Shown here: in pieces, positions 1 through 12,181 of the stretch
Numbering within the stretch: the first letter of the stretch is position 1
Layout of the letters: each line of letters begins with the position of its first letter
Source of the DNA: Tubulanus polymorphus
Lineage: Eukaryota > Nemertea > Palaeonemertea > Tubulaniformes > Tubulanidae
Assembly: GCF_964204645.1 (NCBI RefSeq)
Contig: NC_134032.1
Coordinates: forward strand, 13,014,275-13,078,274
Direction of reading: 5' to 3'
DNA length: 64,000 bases
The notes under the pieces: model-generated
Told to the model about the DNA's origin: nothing
Database searches by the model: none
What the model saw: only the letters and a program-made list of their open reading frames with translations
Made by a program: the position numbers and the translations under genes

Positions 1-470
1 GGGACAGCTGTCGTATTGCTAGTTAACTATGCGGGTATGTTTATAACGGGGAATATACCGCCGTACAGGCCTGCCAGGACTGCCATTACCGATTACATCG
101 GATACGTCCCAAAGGATATCATTATGCGACGGAAGATCGTATTGTTTTACCTTCGTTGACGCGTCATTAGAAAGTACGGATTATAATACGTCGTAAGGTT
201 GTATAAACTGAGGGTAAAATCGCGATAGCTGCGAACGATTATAGTTGGCTATAGATACGTATGTTGAATTCAATAACAACCGCCTGGAATCATTGAATAA
301 AATAATTGAAAGCATTGTGAACTACATTCAAACGATAATAGACTACAGTTTATTATTAAAACCGATCACGGGCAACTAAACTGAAATTCGTGATTTCTTT
401 GGTGTAATAATAGTTATTTCGTCATCCATCAGAGTATTGGAGCTTCTATGTAGAGCCCTTGCACATACGA
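1..470. other. Left-edge non-coding stretch, no gene seen
   Basis: I see no open frame with coding character and no obvious repeat here. It is AT-leaning sequence that runs into the promoter elements of the first gene and may include part of its upstream regulatory region. Confidence 0.4.
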
Positions 471-626
471 TGACGTCATAAAAAATCCTATATCGATTCT
501 ATAGAGATCGTGTGCGTGTGACGTCATAATTTGTACCGGACTGAGTCAGTGATCGAATCTGTACTTGTCAAAACGAAAGATATACTTGTAGATCTGCCGT
601 GCGCCGAAGTACAAGTATTTATAAAC
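471..626 (+). promoter_or_regulatory. Putative promoter: two CREs, one AP-1 site, TATA box
   Basis: Two perfect cAMP-response palindromes TGACGTCA lie at 471-478 and 519-526, an AP-1-type TGAGTCA at 542-548, and TATAAA at 620-625. The TATA box is about 65 bases before the ATG at 690, so a start site near 650 would give a 5' UTR of about 40 bases. The clustering of CRE and AP-1 sites with a TATA box suggests an inducible CREB/AP-1 responsive promoter (inference). Confidence 0.55.
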
Positions 627-689
627 GGTTAGATTGGGTTATTGTTAAAATTGTTTAGTTTTATATACGATAAATTCTGAAAAGCAAAC

Positions 690-1070
690 ATGCAGCACAA
701 TCAGCAGCCAGACGTCGAGTATTTTCCGAATAAGAAACCGCTGGACATCGACGACACGTCCGTCACGATGCAACCGTCGATCAACGAATCGAAAACGCAA
801 ATCCACGTGAAGAAGGCGCGAAGCTGGTTCAAACGGATCAATCACGTGCTGGAGGATAAATCGAAGAAGAGTCTGACGACCGAATCGGACGCCGGTAGTA
901 CGGTCGTCGATGCGAATAGCGGGCATCACCGTATTCTGAAACGAGCTTTGAATATCATATTCGTAACGATCGGGGTGTTCCTGCTGTTAGCCGTGATTGT
1001 AGTGATCATATATACTATCGTCAGTAAGTGCATCAGTTATATATACATGAAATTGAAAGAGGTTTTTTAG
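690..1070 (+). CDS. Small single-pass membrane protein, 126 aa, unknown family
   Basis: I do not recognise the family. The ATG at 690 has A at -3 (caaacATG), and the frame is uninterrupted to TAG. The first 85 residues are hydrophilic and basic/acidic mixed, with no signal peptide. Residues about 86-111 form one strongly hydrophobic segment (IIFVTIGVFLLLAVIVVIIY), followed by a short basic tail ending KLKEVF. This predicts a C-terminally anchored or type II protein with most of its mass in the cytosol. Support for a real gene comes from the TATA/CRE/AP-1 promoter just upstream and the sensible codon use. The ORF on the opposite strand at 645-929 is a shadow. No intron is needed. It could also be the only coding exon of a longer gene. 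Confidence 0.6.
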   Translation: MQHNQQPDVEYFPNKKPLDIDDTSVTMQPSINESKTQIHVKKARSWFKRINHVLEDKSKKSLTTESDAGSTVVDANSGHHRILKRALNIIFVTIGVFLLLAVIVVIIYTIVSKCISYIYMKLKEVF

Positions 1071-4000
1071 TATTTAGTAAAAAACCTTATTTGGAATCCT
1101 GTGGAGTTGAATGATTATAATGATGTGTGTAGCGTGTAGCGTACAGTGAACGGGTGGTGGGCTCCGGGTAGCAGCAGTCAGCCAGGGCCAAATTCGGTTT
1201 TCGTATCTAGTCGACCAGTGGTCGGAACTAATAACCGAATGCGCTTAATTTCCGAACTATTTCCGGAATATAGTTCCGACTAATTAACATTCGGTTTCAC
1301 TCAGTTCGACTTATAGTACACTAACTCCGATTACCGAAGTTCTCCGTGGGTGAACTATGGTTTTCCAATAGTGGTCGGATCTGATAACCAAACGCACAAT
1401 AGTTCGGTCGTAACGCATTTCACAGTGTCGGCCATGTTGGAAATTGGCCCAAACTACAGCGACCGCGCTCAATACCGTTGCCGACTAGTTCCGACTTACT
1501 GACATCGGTTTCACTTTAGTTCACCCCGTCTTTCGCGTAGGCTTACTGCGCTCTATAGTCAATCCAGGGTTGTATGCTTGAATGCTGGGCTCAGTATCAT
1601 GCGGGACAAAATAATCCTTGGGAACATTTTGAAATTTGATACGGTGTGTTTCTTGGTGTTCTGCTTTCCATCGACCAATAGCGGAAAGAAACCCCGAAAC
1701 CACTTGTAATGTCCTTATATAGACACTCAGCTCTCCGATATCATTTTTTCTAGCCATTCGCAGTTTTCGAAATACGTTTTTTATAGATTTCGTCGGAAAC
1801 CCAACTAGGACCTCAAGACATTAACTTACATTCCGATGATTCCAGGTCGTTCTCACAATTTCTGATTGAGGCTTACTAGAATTCTTGAACGTTACATTTT
1901 GAAGGTCGATAGCTGCGGCACACATTTTTATTTATTGTCGCGCGGTCGTCACATTTCATATTGCAGCTGCAAATCCTATCATTGCACCAGAACAAAACAG
2001 CTGTGTCGACGTTATATGTCTCAAACAGATGTAATTAAATCTATAATGAAAATATAGGCTACATATGAAACTATTATAGTTTTCGAGGGTAGTAGATCAT
2101 TGTTTTAAAAAAAGAAATTAAAAATTCCTCCCTCCATCAATATATTCGCAATAAGACTTGGGGAATTTTGATATTTTTGATAAATATTTTGCAAAAAGAT
2201 ATCAAACAAATATAAATGAACACTATACGCTTTCCGACCCGAATAGGTAAAATGATCAAATGGACCATGATTGAGGATATAGCTGCCTAATAGAAAAAAA
2301 GACATTTCACCAGTCGGTTTATATATGAACTCATATTACGTGCAATATGTTCGACGGTACTGGCGCTCGGCCATTTACAAATTTTCTATCGTTGCCGCCG
2401 AATAGCGGTATAGAGAGGATATTAGGAAACTAACTAGCCACGATTCAGCGGTTATATCAGAAATCCCCGGGGAAGCCGCGCATTTCACTAATGAAAGTTT
2501 TATCATTAGCGCATACAATATACATATGTAAATGCGTGTCCCATGTGTCCATCGCCGGAATGTATATGACGACTACTACCAGTAGCTGTTCCGCGTGTGA
2601 CGCCATCCGATCTTTCAATATAAGCTATTTAGATCAAAGATGTTTTCGCAGAATTCAATCAGTAAACCGCTTAACGCATATTTTTATGCCTTTTACTTAT
2701 AACATCCTCGCCAGGACCCAGGTACACATAAAGACCAAAAAAAATTATCGGGAGGTTTTCAAACTCCGAGGGTTTAACATGAAAATCACGTATATATTGC
2801 TAACCAAGCCGTAGTAATGCGGAAAGGCTTATGGGTTATGACTTCTTCACCCAGTCCTAGAAGTGGTTGTAATCACTCTCCACTGCTTAGATCCTAGTGT
2901 ACCCAACTGAGATAACTTCATACACTTAAGTCTCGGTGAAATGCCTTCAACACTTCTTTAGGTCTAGTAAACCTCGGCATGCGATTTCTATGCCTATACA
3001 TGATAAGCCGATGAGCCTTGTGTAATGAGTTCATGTTGCAGGGCGTTACCGGTAGATGAAGGGCTCGAGGGAAAGCTGATGATAACGAGCTTCTGTGATG
3101 ATACAGATGTAAAAAAAAATGTCGTCATAGTTCTACCGATATTGTAGCTGTATATGAATATTTAAACGCCTAGCCCGATATTGAAAATTCATCATGTTGT
3201 CGTTAGGCGACACGAAAAAAACGACTAGTTCAATATGGAAAATATCAGTAGAATTCCTGCTGCCAGCCCGAATTATTGGTTATTTATACAGGATTCGACC
3301 ATTTCCTCGTTATTTGATGTACGAACTAACGACAGGAAGTGAGGAGAGGTGGCAGCACATGACGGTGCAATCATTTTTCTATCATTTAATATACATTCAT
3401 ACTTCATTTTATCTATTACAAAATAGGAATCCTTCCCCATTTAAAGGCACGCATCAGAACATATCAGTCACAATCGTTGGTGAAAAGGTCAACCATCGGA
3501 TCGAGTGTAGATACAGTTCAATGTATCACGTTTGAGTTACTGGACCCAGGTGACAGCTGGCTGACATCCGCGATGGTTTTTTTTTTAAATCGTCGCTATG
3601 TCAGCTATCCGCTGTAACTCGAACTGAAATTTCCAGGAGCTCCTAGTGACATCATTTAGACCAATCACGGCCGTAGGATTGGGCCAGCCTTACCATAGAT
3701 GTGGTCCCATTGATTACACCAGGTGACCAGCTGTAAACCAATCGTTGTCCATGGTTGACCGACCAAAGTGACACTAAGGTGTGGCAGATACTGATGTATT
3801 TTCACGATCCACGAGGATGTCTGAAGTTAGCTTCTGAAAGTTTCGAGATTTGTCCAAAAATTCCGATCTCCAGAGAAACAGTAATGAATTGAACTCATTA
3901 CCATAGGCATGGCTTATTTGTTTACAACGAGCCAGTAGTCCAAACACAGACAGGATCAGTCAAAATACTCAGCTCGGCCCGTATACAGTTGTGAGTTGGA

Positions 4001-5627
4001 GTTAACTAAAATCAGTTCATTTTCAATGAAGAGAATGTTTCAACTCAGAACCGTGGAACTGGATCCCTACAGTTAAAGGTTTAGTTACGAAGTTGATATA
4101 TAAATAATTCCTTTTTCTCGTGTCTCTTCTATTTAAGTTTTCAAAACTAGCTATTTCATAACACTAATGATATATTTTACATACGTAATTTCACGACTCG
4201 GGCTACATCTGCCGCAAAAAAACGTTTTACCCAATATAATTGGACAATTATACATTCGACGATAATATCGAGGCAGCTGCTCGGTTAGTTGAAACCGATG
4301 CGCTATTTGGTTATATCAATATCACCATCGCGCGCTACTCATCGATTTCGGGAAGAAGTAGTAACACCCATCGTGTTTGAAAACCTGACGCGAAAATATA
4401 TCGTTTCAAAGCTGATTCGATACTAACAAGTGTATATACGGTTTGTATGTTATAGAGGTTGTGGCGCGCCATACTGGCGACTGACGCTCTTAGAACAAAT
4501 GGTTCTTCTGAAGAACTGTATGCGGTTCTTTAGCTTGCGTCTGTGGAGGAACCCTATAGGAACCTGTTCTTCGAAGAACCTCTCTAAGGTTTCCCGAAAA
4601 ACTATCACTCAAATGTATAGGTTTCTTCAAAGAACAAATCGTTGTATGGAAGAATCTCGGGTTTCGACGAAAAACTTTCAGTTCTATTAAGGGGGATGAC
4701 GTTTAAGTTTTAACTGAGGTTCATATGCATTTGACAACTAAGTCAGAATGAACTTATCTTAACTCACAACCGTGGAACTGGATCTCGGACTATTACTACC
4801 GTAGAGGGTCTACTGCTGTAATATGGCCATGCTCATACAGCTAGCCTGGTACGAACGTATGCATAACAGCAATGAATATTTTACGAATACACAAATTACC
4901 CTAGTCTTGTGGCCATAAGCAAAATTGATGGCCGCCATAAAAAGCGAGCAAATACAGTACAGTCTAGGCACTAAATCGTTCGATCGAAACAATGACATAA
5001 TATTTGTGTAATTGTTGTTTGCAAATGCGATCACGTGACTGCACAGACGAATCGAGTTTTATGGTCGATGTTAACGACTTTTCCGCGGTACATGAAGGTA
5101 GTGTAGTCTCGATCGGTCGTCGTCGTTAGAAATAATATCGCATTGCTTAATAAACTAGGTTGACGAATCCACTAATATATGTATCGATTTCTCAGTCTCA
5201 AACCACGCCTTCAGGCGTTCGCCATTTTTTCAGCCCCATCAGCGATCACTTGTTGAAAGTGTCTGTGACGATAGAATGACTTATATCTACACTGTTAATT
5301 CGTTTAGAAATAACGTTTTTGATTTTAATTTTGTGAATTTTGTGGACCCACGCGATGCCTTGTCGATCGAAAATTGGAGAATGGGGTGACAGAACACGGT
5401 ATCGAACGTCTAAAAGATAGTATTGAAAACCCCGAGAAAAGAAAAATAACTACGGAAAAGGGTTTCTTTTAGTTTGTGATTTATTATAATAACATGAATC
5501 TGATAATTTAGTTAATTATTTCCACAATGAAATAACAACATGCCATGAAGAGATATACAAAATATGCAATTATGAGATATTCTAATATCATTTGGAGGAG
5601 ATTAAATGAAGCCAACAAAGCCTCATA
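1071..5627. other. Gene-poor stretch with scattered degenerate repeats
   Basis: No convincing exon is seen. Between about 1195 and 1515 there is internally repetitive sequence: variants of 'agtggtcgga' and 'gttccgact' recur on both strands, suggesting a decayed inverted-repeat element. Around 3540-3790 there are palindromic pieces with repeated 'ggtgaccag'. At about 4490-4650 the motif 'ggttctt' and its complement recur many times. ORFs at 2491-2814 and 3194-3535 have no recognisable motif and are not called as genes. Confidence 0.4.
3984..4066. repeat. Palindromic MITE family B, copy 1
   Basis: Begins with acagttgtgagtt and ends with aaccgtggaactggatcc, the inverted counterpart found in the better copies at 26134-26236 and 55762-55871. 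A further partial copy lies at about 4720-4786. Confidence 0.55.
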
Positions 5628-5747
5628 ATAGTCATCTTCGAATAATGCTGAAGATGACTATTAGGATTCATGATAGTCATCTTCGAATGCTGAAGATGAC
5701 TATTAGGATTCATGATAGTCATCTTCAAATGCTGATGATGACTATTA
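5628..5747. repeat. Three tandem short hairpins
   Basis: Three successive units each contain 'agtcatcttc', a short spacer 'gaatgctg' or similar, then 'gaagatgact', so each unit can fold on itself. The units are joined by 'attaggattcatg', giving a spacing of about 43 bases. The first unit has a slightly longer loop and the third carries substitutions (gatgatgact). This is a small tandem array of perfect or near-perfect inverted repeats. Confidence 0.8.
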
Positions 5748-8700
5748 GGATATAGTCAAAATATCGAAAATAAAGAAAAACCTTTTGGGCCTCGATTTTT
5801 CAAAGCGTTGAGTTTTCTTTGTGTCAACTTGGAAAGAGTGTTTCGTTAATGATTGTCTAAGGGGTAGATCCGGGTAGATCCAGGTAGATTGATGAAACAA
5901 TATTGACGCCACAAGGCCCTATATGCAAAAATAGCGTTTTATTATTGTCATTGTATAAACATAGTTATCTTAGAATTGAGTCACGGTTGGACTCGGTGGT
6001 AGATTGCATGCGCCGGTGGTTGAATGAGAGCGTTTCGCATCAGTTTTGAGCTGGCGGCATATATAGACCGGGAACTGTGTCCGTATCTATGGCAACAGCA
6101 GTTCATGGCTCTTACTCACGAAGGAAAGAAGATTAAACAGATTGCACATAGCGTGTTCGGGGACTTCTGGATAGACTTCGGGAGAGTCGCGCAATCTTTA
6201 GCGGAATCGCTCATCATCAATAATTACAAGATTAGATTGGATTACTCAACTCGAAGTTGAAACTCATTTAGAATCGCTTTACAGCCGAATTTTTCCGATA
6301 CCGAAAATTCAATTTGTCTGGGCGTCGCTCATTATTTCTATAACTATTTTTCGGTCAGAGGGGGTCGTGCGGGTACGTTCGCGTTCCTATCAGCGCATTT
6401 GCTAATTACGAAATCTTGCCGGGCGCGATCGTTTGTGTGGCTAAAATACGAATCCAGATATTCTTTAAAAGGATCTATAATATTCAGTGAATTTCTTTGG
6501 GAGGAATGTTTAGGGAGGAATGATAGCTCGAATCCTTGAACAATTAAACCCTCTACGCGTGTTACAAAAACATTTTTGCCGAAAATGGCTCGATATAGCG
6601 TTTGAGTTGAAACGTCAAATCCTCTGATACTTTTCCTTTGTACTGTGGGTTCTATTCTTCAAATTGGGCAGTCAATTATCTATGAAAACAAAATAGCTCG
6701 TCCCTACCCCAAAAAGCTTGATCGACAAAAAGAGTATTGTGAATGCTAGTAAAACAAAGAGATCGCGCGATGGGTCTCGTGCAGCGCTTAAAGTGATGCC
6801 GAAATAAGAGAACATTTCAGAGTGAACTACTTTGCGTTATTACCACGCTAAATAGCATCCCAAACACCTGGCTGCCTCTTTTCGAGAATGACATAAAAAC
6901 TCATTAAAGTTTCATCAGCAGGCTTGTATTGTATTCATAATTAATGTAACTGTAACTGTAGTTTCGTGAAACTGGACTCAACTGACCAATAGGGTTGATC
7001 CACACGCAATATACTTAACCACATGTGTCTATGTATGTATATATTCAACTAAAAACTATTCTATTCGTTTCAGATATTCAAGTCCCATCCTTTAATGTCC
7101 TCACAATCTATGTGTAATACCAATGAAATTATTCTTACTTTTCCTATTTTCGATTCTAAAATAGTTACTTCCTCTGTTTGCCCCTTGGCACTTTTCAAAG
7201 CCTATTACGTGATTTTAGTATTTTTGTCTTTTCGCATTTTTTTCTTGCTTAAACGTAAATTTATAATTATTTCTATACTATTGTTCATTTATTTTATTTT
7301 TTCTGTTTATAGTCGACAGTCAGTCATCGAGTAATTCTACTCAAGGTACAGTGTCGTTACGTTCTATCACATCAGTTCTTGCATTTGGAAATGGGTTTCT
7401 CGTATAATATGCCTATACCTATCAGACCAATCGCATCAGTATCCTCTACCTAATATAACATGCACCCCAAACAATAAACAATGACATTGACTTAGCTACT
7501 CCAACCGTACACGGGTCATTTGCTCAAAAGGTTGGTTACAGTTTAACCAGTGGATGAAGTGATAATTTAGAGGGTACCCGACGGTAAACTTAAAGCAACC
7601 TTCTGAGCAACACTGACCCTTTCGCTGATATATCCCGCCAATTTCTTCGGTAAAATTTAGATTAAATGGTATTTTTGTCTCGTTTGACGCCGGCTATGAG
7701 TTCTCTCCTTATTCAATTTATGCCACCATTGCTATAACAAAATATACCTCGTACACCGGTGCTACCACCATTGCGATGAGATATGGCTTATCTTCTCAAT
7801 TTTGTGATCCTACCACCATTGCCTCTGCGCGATATCCCTTATCTCGAACTTCTGGTTCGGTCACGATTGTCCCCCACCTATGGTTGATACGCGTAGCTCT
7901 ACGTCACTTGGATTGACATAATTCCTGCGGGATTGGTTGGTAGAGGTGGCATTTCCTAAGCAAAATGCCTAACTTTGCAATAGCCCCGTTGCCGAATATA
8001 CAAATGTATAGTAGCAACTGGCAAGAATGATCGTTGCAGCGAACATAGTAAAAGATACCGTTTCCTGCAAGGAAACTGTCTTCATAAAAATGTACAGAAA
8101 AATATTCCCGACACATTTCTCACCCTCGCAGTCGCATTGGATAAGAATACGCAAAGCGATGTCCTATGAATACAGAAATCTCTCAAGGATCCCGATGCGA
8201 GAGTGTGTCACTACTTTGTCGTGGGATTGTATCAGTCTGCAGCCTCTGAACCCTGCAACCCCCGTCAAACAGTCATCCTTACTATCTCCCAATTTCTATC
8301 GTTCAGGGTATATCTGACAAATTGTGATCGAAATGATGAACCAAACAATGTCTGAGGGGTGATGGGTTCAAACTGTAGTTTGATACATAAGCTTTCTTAT
8401 ATCGCACGAAACAAAAATCAACCTTCAAAGTTTCCCTCTTCTCCGAAGCCTCTTTGCGAATTTCAAAACTATAACCGATAATTTGCAATGATATGAACAG
8501 TGATACAGGGGCGGATCTAGGGGGAGTTCTGTGGGTCTGGAACTCCGCCATCGAGGTTATCCTTTCACCAGGACGGAACTCATCCTCTCTGAAATGATTT
8601 CGGATGGATTTCTTCAAAAATATCTAGCACCGTGTATGGGATCTGCCTGTGGCCTTTATAGGTGCAGTGGCTGCCTTATCTTTTCATTTTTCTAGATCCG

Positions 8701-9671
8701 CTCCTGTGATAGTGTTTGAATAATGCTCTCGGCTGTTTAAATAACGCTTCATGAATTCCAGTTTGTAATCGAATTATTCTCATTTCAGTGGTCCCTATCT
8801 GCAAGCCAAAGAACGAGACAACACCTAATAAAACATGTGTGTAATTAAAGGTTTCGGGTTTCTAGGTTACGGGACAAACAGCGCCGCGCAAGAGTTTTTT
8901 GTTTAGATAATGGGACAATCGTCGCGTGTCGCAGTCGGTTATGTAATCTACGATCCATATTAAACAACAGCTCATTCCACAGTTCGTGGTTACGGTTAAA
9001 TTTACATGTAGTGAAATTTTCAATGTTGGCAGTACATGATTCCGCTTGTGGCAGGTGAGGATCCACCAGGTGCGCTACTGTGCACAAGGATGAGGCATCG
9101 GTGCTGGTTTTCTTCTCTTGATTTTGATCGAGTTGGTGGCGAGTCCTCAATTGGTAAATATTTACTCAGAACCGTGGAATTAGGTCTAGGGATAGCGTCA
9201 GGATAAACCCTAACACACAAACTGTGGAATTGAGTGAAAAAATGGAATTATTGCTACAATGTTTAAACGAAGCTGATCGGAGCCTCTGTGACATGTATAT
9301 GATTGTCTGGGATATTTTTTTCATCTGGTTTTAAGGAACTGTATATAATCTATATGTTCGTAGTGTTTAATCAAGCCTTAATTTTGAGTCACCTGAAAAA
9401 TTAGCTAACGAAAAGTCGTATTGCTTAATTCTAATTCCCAGCTGCCTCTTCCAAATAATTCGTAAGTATACGCATTCCCGTGCGAACATCTCTATCCTTG
9501 CTCGCGTATCGAGGTTTTGAACGTTCATCCGACAAAACTAATTCTAAGCCCAACGTAGGCGTAGGCACTGTGCAAAAACGTTAAAAATCATTACAACCTT
9601 CACAAGCTATCATTTGCGTGCATCATATTCATCTCCGGACAATGTTGAACTCAGTTACGCACACGGCTAGG
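5748..9671. other. Gene-poor stretch, degenerate repeats only
   Basis: No exon is supported. At 7720-7850 the phrase 'taccaccattgc' recurs three times with 'gatatggcttatct'-like neighbours, a degenerate tandem repeat. A piece of the 76-bp repeat family (gtggcaggtgaggatccaccaggtgc) sits at about 9040-9088, and family B fragments at 9160-9232. The 78-codon ORF at 6024-6260 is not recognisable. Confidence 0.4.
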
Positions 9672-9890
9672 AATAAGCCCAACGCGCACGATACGGAGAA
9701 ATCCAACATGAAACAATCGAAAGATGTTTAACAAATGAAACATTGGTTGTCCGGCTAAACGATGTAAAACGTGAAACACTTTTACTTTTATGCGTACAAG
9801 TTCTTGTTTCGCGTTTCGCAGAGCGCCACATCAAACAATGTTAGAACATGGCGAAGATGTTTCGCACATGCAGATACTGCGTTGGGCCTT
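9672..9890. mobile_element. Small inverted-repeat element (MITE-like)
   Basis: The left end 'aagcccaacgc' is matched in inverted orientation by 'gcgttgggcctt' at the right end. A further copy of the left tip occurs at 9546, so the element may be nested or longer. No coding capacity. Confidence 0.45.
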
Positions 9891-10644
9891 ATAAACAGGG
9901 GTTAATGAGAAACCCGAGTGACGCCTACTTCTTTACTCGGTAATAATGAATTCTCTTTATTAGCTGTGTAGAGTAATTGAACTCGTTTATCTTCAGCAAT
10001 AACATCAACTTAGACTGCACTTTATGCGACAAGGATAGCAGTGGTTCTAGCACATCCATTTTTAAGCAGTTTTCTTCATTCAAACTTGTCTGCTTCGGAG
10101 TTATCTCATGTTTTAATTTAGACGTGTATTATTGATTATCTTGATCAGTTTTTATGAGCGATTATTTTCAAGTTTTGGAGATATTTGAAGAGAGATGTAT
10201 CTAACGTATTGATATCTAATTTGAATGCATGTTCGAAGGCCTGGCTACACTACTGTGTTACAGGATTTCACTAATGGCAATCGAGTTGGCCTAATCGCCA
10301 GGGCGTAAGATATCTTCCAGATGCTAAACTTGAATTGAAAAAGAAAGATATTGTTAAGTCAAATCCAAAAACAGCGGGTGTATCTGTAGCAGATCGCCCT
10401 GCTGATCTACGGTGACACGTACAGTCAAGCACGCCATCTGGTGGGATATCTAATCGCACCCTGTTCCTCATTTGCTGTTAGCATTTTCTTCTCGTTTTTG
10501 ATCCATAAAAGATTTTCATATCAAGCACTTGACGGGCACCTTGCACACAGCATCTAGAGCAGCAAAAGGTCTCCGAGTTAAAACTGATGAAAGCCATCAT
10601 GTAACACCTTTTCTTAAGCACAATCTTTTTTAAATGATATTCAT

Positions 10645-10970
10645 CATCCTCCCTGGGCAGGGATTCGAACCTGATGGCATCGCTAGACTTAGCCACGACA
10701 CGAACCGGGTGCACGGGTACATGCGCAGCTTTGCCGCGCGAAAACTTGCGGCACCAATCAGATTGCTCGTTGTATAATCGCTGAGGCAAATTTCAGGGAA
10801 AAACTGAGTGGAAGAACCCGGGTTAAAAGAAAATTGGATTTCTGATTGGCTAATAATGACATCATCTAAGCTGCGCATGAAGCTGCGAGCCCGGGCTAAT
10901 GTGGCAGGGGTTTGTGCCGTGGCCGAATCAAGCGATGCTATCAGTTTCGAATCCCTGCCGGAGGAGGATG
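10645..10970. mobile_element. Inverted-repeat element with tRNA B-box-like tips (family E), copy 1
   Basis: The left end reads catcctccctgggcaggg followed by attcgaacc; the right end has ttcgaatccctgccgga followed by ggaggatg, its inverted match. The tip contains a sequence close to the pol III internal B box (GGTTCGAATCC) in outward mirror orientation. Internal GC-rich segments (cacgacacgaaccgggt, gtttgtgccgtggcc) are also mutually complementary. Related copies lie at 35192-35457 and, shortened, at 56413-56512. ORFs across it arise from the repeat. Confidence 0.7.
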
Positions 10971-11950
10971 GACATCCATATGATTTTGATCGATTCTGTA
11001 AATTAATGATTGGATGATTGTTTCGGCAGTAGAAGCTAATCTTGGAGCATCGGATCGTAAAGCCGAAAATGCGAATGATATAGAGGTTTTTGCACGTTAC
11101 GCCATTTAAGTTTTTTGCCAACCAGTGTTGGAGTCTTTGCCATATATGCATAACGAAAAGATTAATAAAATCTCGAGGGTCTGTCAATGTAAATCATTTA
11201 TTGTGTTTGCCAACCAAATATGGTTTGTGTTCGCCAACTGCAAGACCTCCATAAATATGAATCAGATTTTCGGTTGATGAAAAAGAACTATTACTATAAT
11301 TTTGGGACAGTGTAAATTCGGGAGTTCGAACGCATTGTAGGCCCTCTGGCAAGCGTAAACTGAGTGAAATGCGGCGTACGTTTCTGCAGCAAATTAAAAT
11401 ACATCAGGTCTATCTGGCGTGATCTGTCCCCGCTGTACGGAGTTCGTAATCTTCATCGATTTCTCATCAAATAATCTGGCATTGTCATGGTAACTCTCGG
11501 CCTAAACACATTTAACAACGTGTATAGCATCGGGTTAGAATACACGATGCCCTTTTTTTCTAAATACTTCCTGGCCGTTAATTGAATCGATCTTGATCTT
11601 GTTCTTTTAGGAAAATCGGAAAGCAAATCAAACGAGCAGTATGAATCGGGTATGTATGTATAACTGACCTTACGGAGCGTCTCCCTACCTTCCCATTGAG
11701 ATTGCCCTTAATCCCATACAGCAAAACCGACACTCTAGGAAATTGCATATTTTCGTGAATATTTTTCCATAAAATTTGTTAGCACCGAATAAGTGAGAGT
11801 CGGCCCTTCGAAGCTCTGCTTAATTCGAGGATTGCCAGTTCTGTTTTTTAGACTGACACTGACATTGGAACATCCTTTATAAATATAAAATTTGTTACGA
11901 TTTCTTCTGGGAATAAACTATATATCTTATATTATATTTTGTACCGTGCC

Positions 11951-12181
11951 ATGCGATCGAACCGAATAACTCGGCAAAATCCACCATTTTCCATTTCTAT
12001 AAATGTAATTTCAGATGAATCATCGGGGTCAGGTGACCAGGTTATATTGGACACGTTGATTCAAGTGCCTTCAACTATCAAGCCGCCAACGCCTGGTGTA
12101 AAATTCGATCCGAACCCGGAAGTACGGTCACTTCCGGAAAATAGAAACTTCAACTATGTATATCATAGTAAGCAGCATTGA
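11951..12181 (+). CDS. Possible short coding region, 76 codons, unknown
   Basis: ATG at 11951 to TGA at 12179-12181. The peptide is proline-, serine- and asparagine-rich (TLIQVPSTIKPPTPGVKFDP in the middle) and contains no motif I know. Amino-acid composition looks more like a real disordered protein tail than random translation. An AATAAA lies just after the stop (aaataaaac near 12192). It could be the last exon of a gene whose earlier exons I could not find, or chance. Low confidence. Confidence 0.22.
   Translation: MRSNRITRQNPPFSISINVISDESSGSGDQVILDTLIQVPSTIKPPTPGVKFDPNPEVRSLPENRNFNYVYHSKQH

Noticed and set aside
1521-1757. 78-codon minus-strand ORF
   Set aside because: It has a real ATG but no recognised motif, no upstream promoter signal and an adjoining repetitive region; not enough to call a gene.
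3194-3535. 113-codon plus-strand ORF
   Set aside because: No family motif and composition typical of random AT-rich translation.
6024-6260. 78-codon plus-strand ORF
   Set aside because: Not recognisable and without splice or polyadenylation support; possibly chance.
8027-8317. 96-codon plus-strand ORF
   Set aside because: Overlaps other frames on the opposite strand with no motif; no evidence of expression signals.
10630-11187. 185-codon minus-strand ORF
   Set aside because: Lies across the family E inverted-repeat element; no protein motif, and similar frames appear in other copies because of the repeat.
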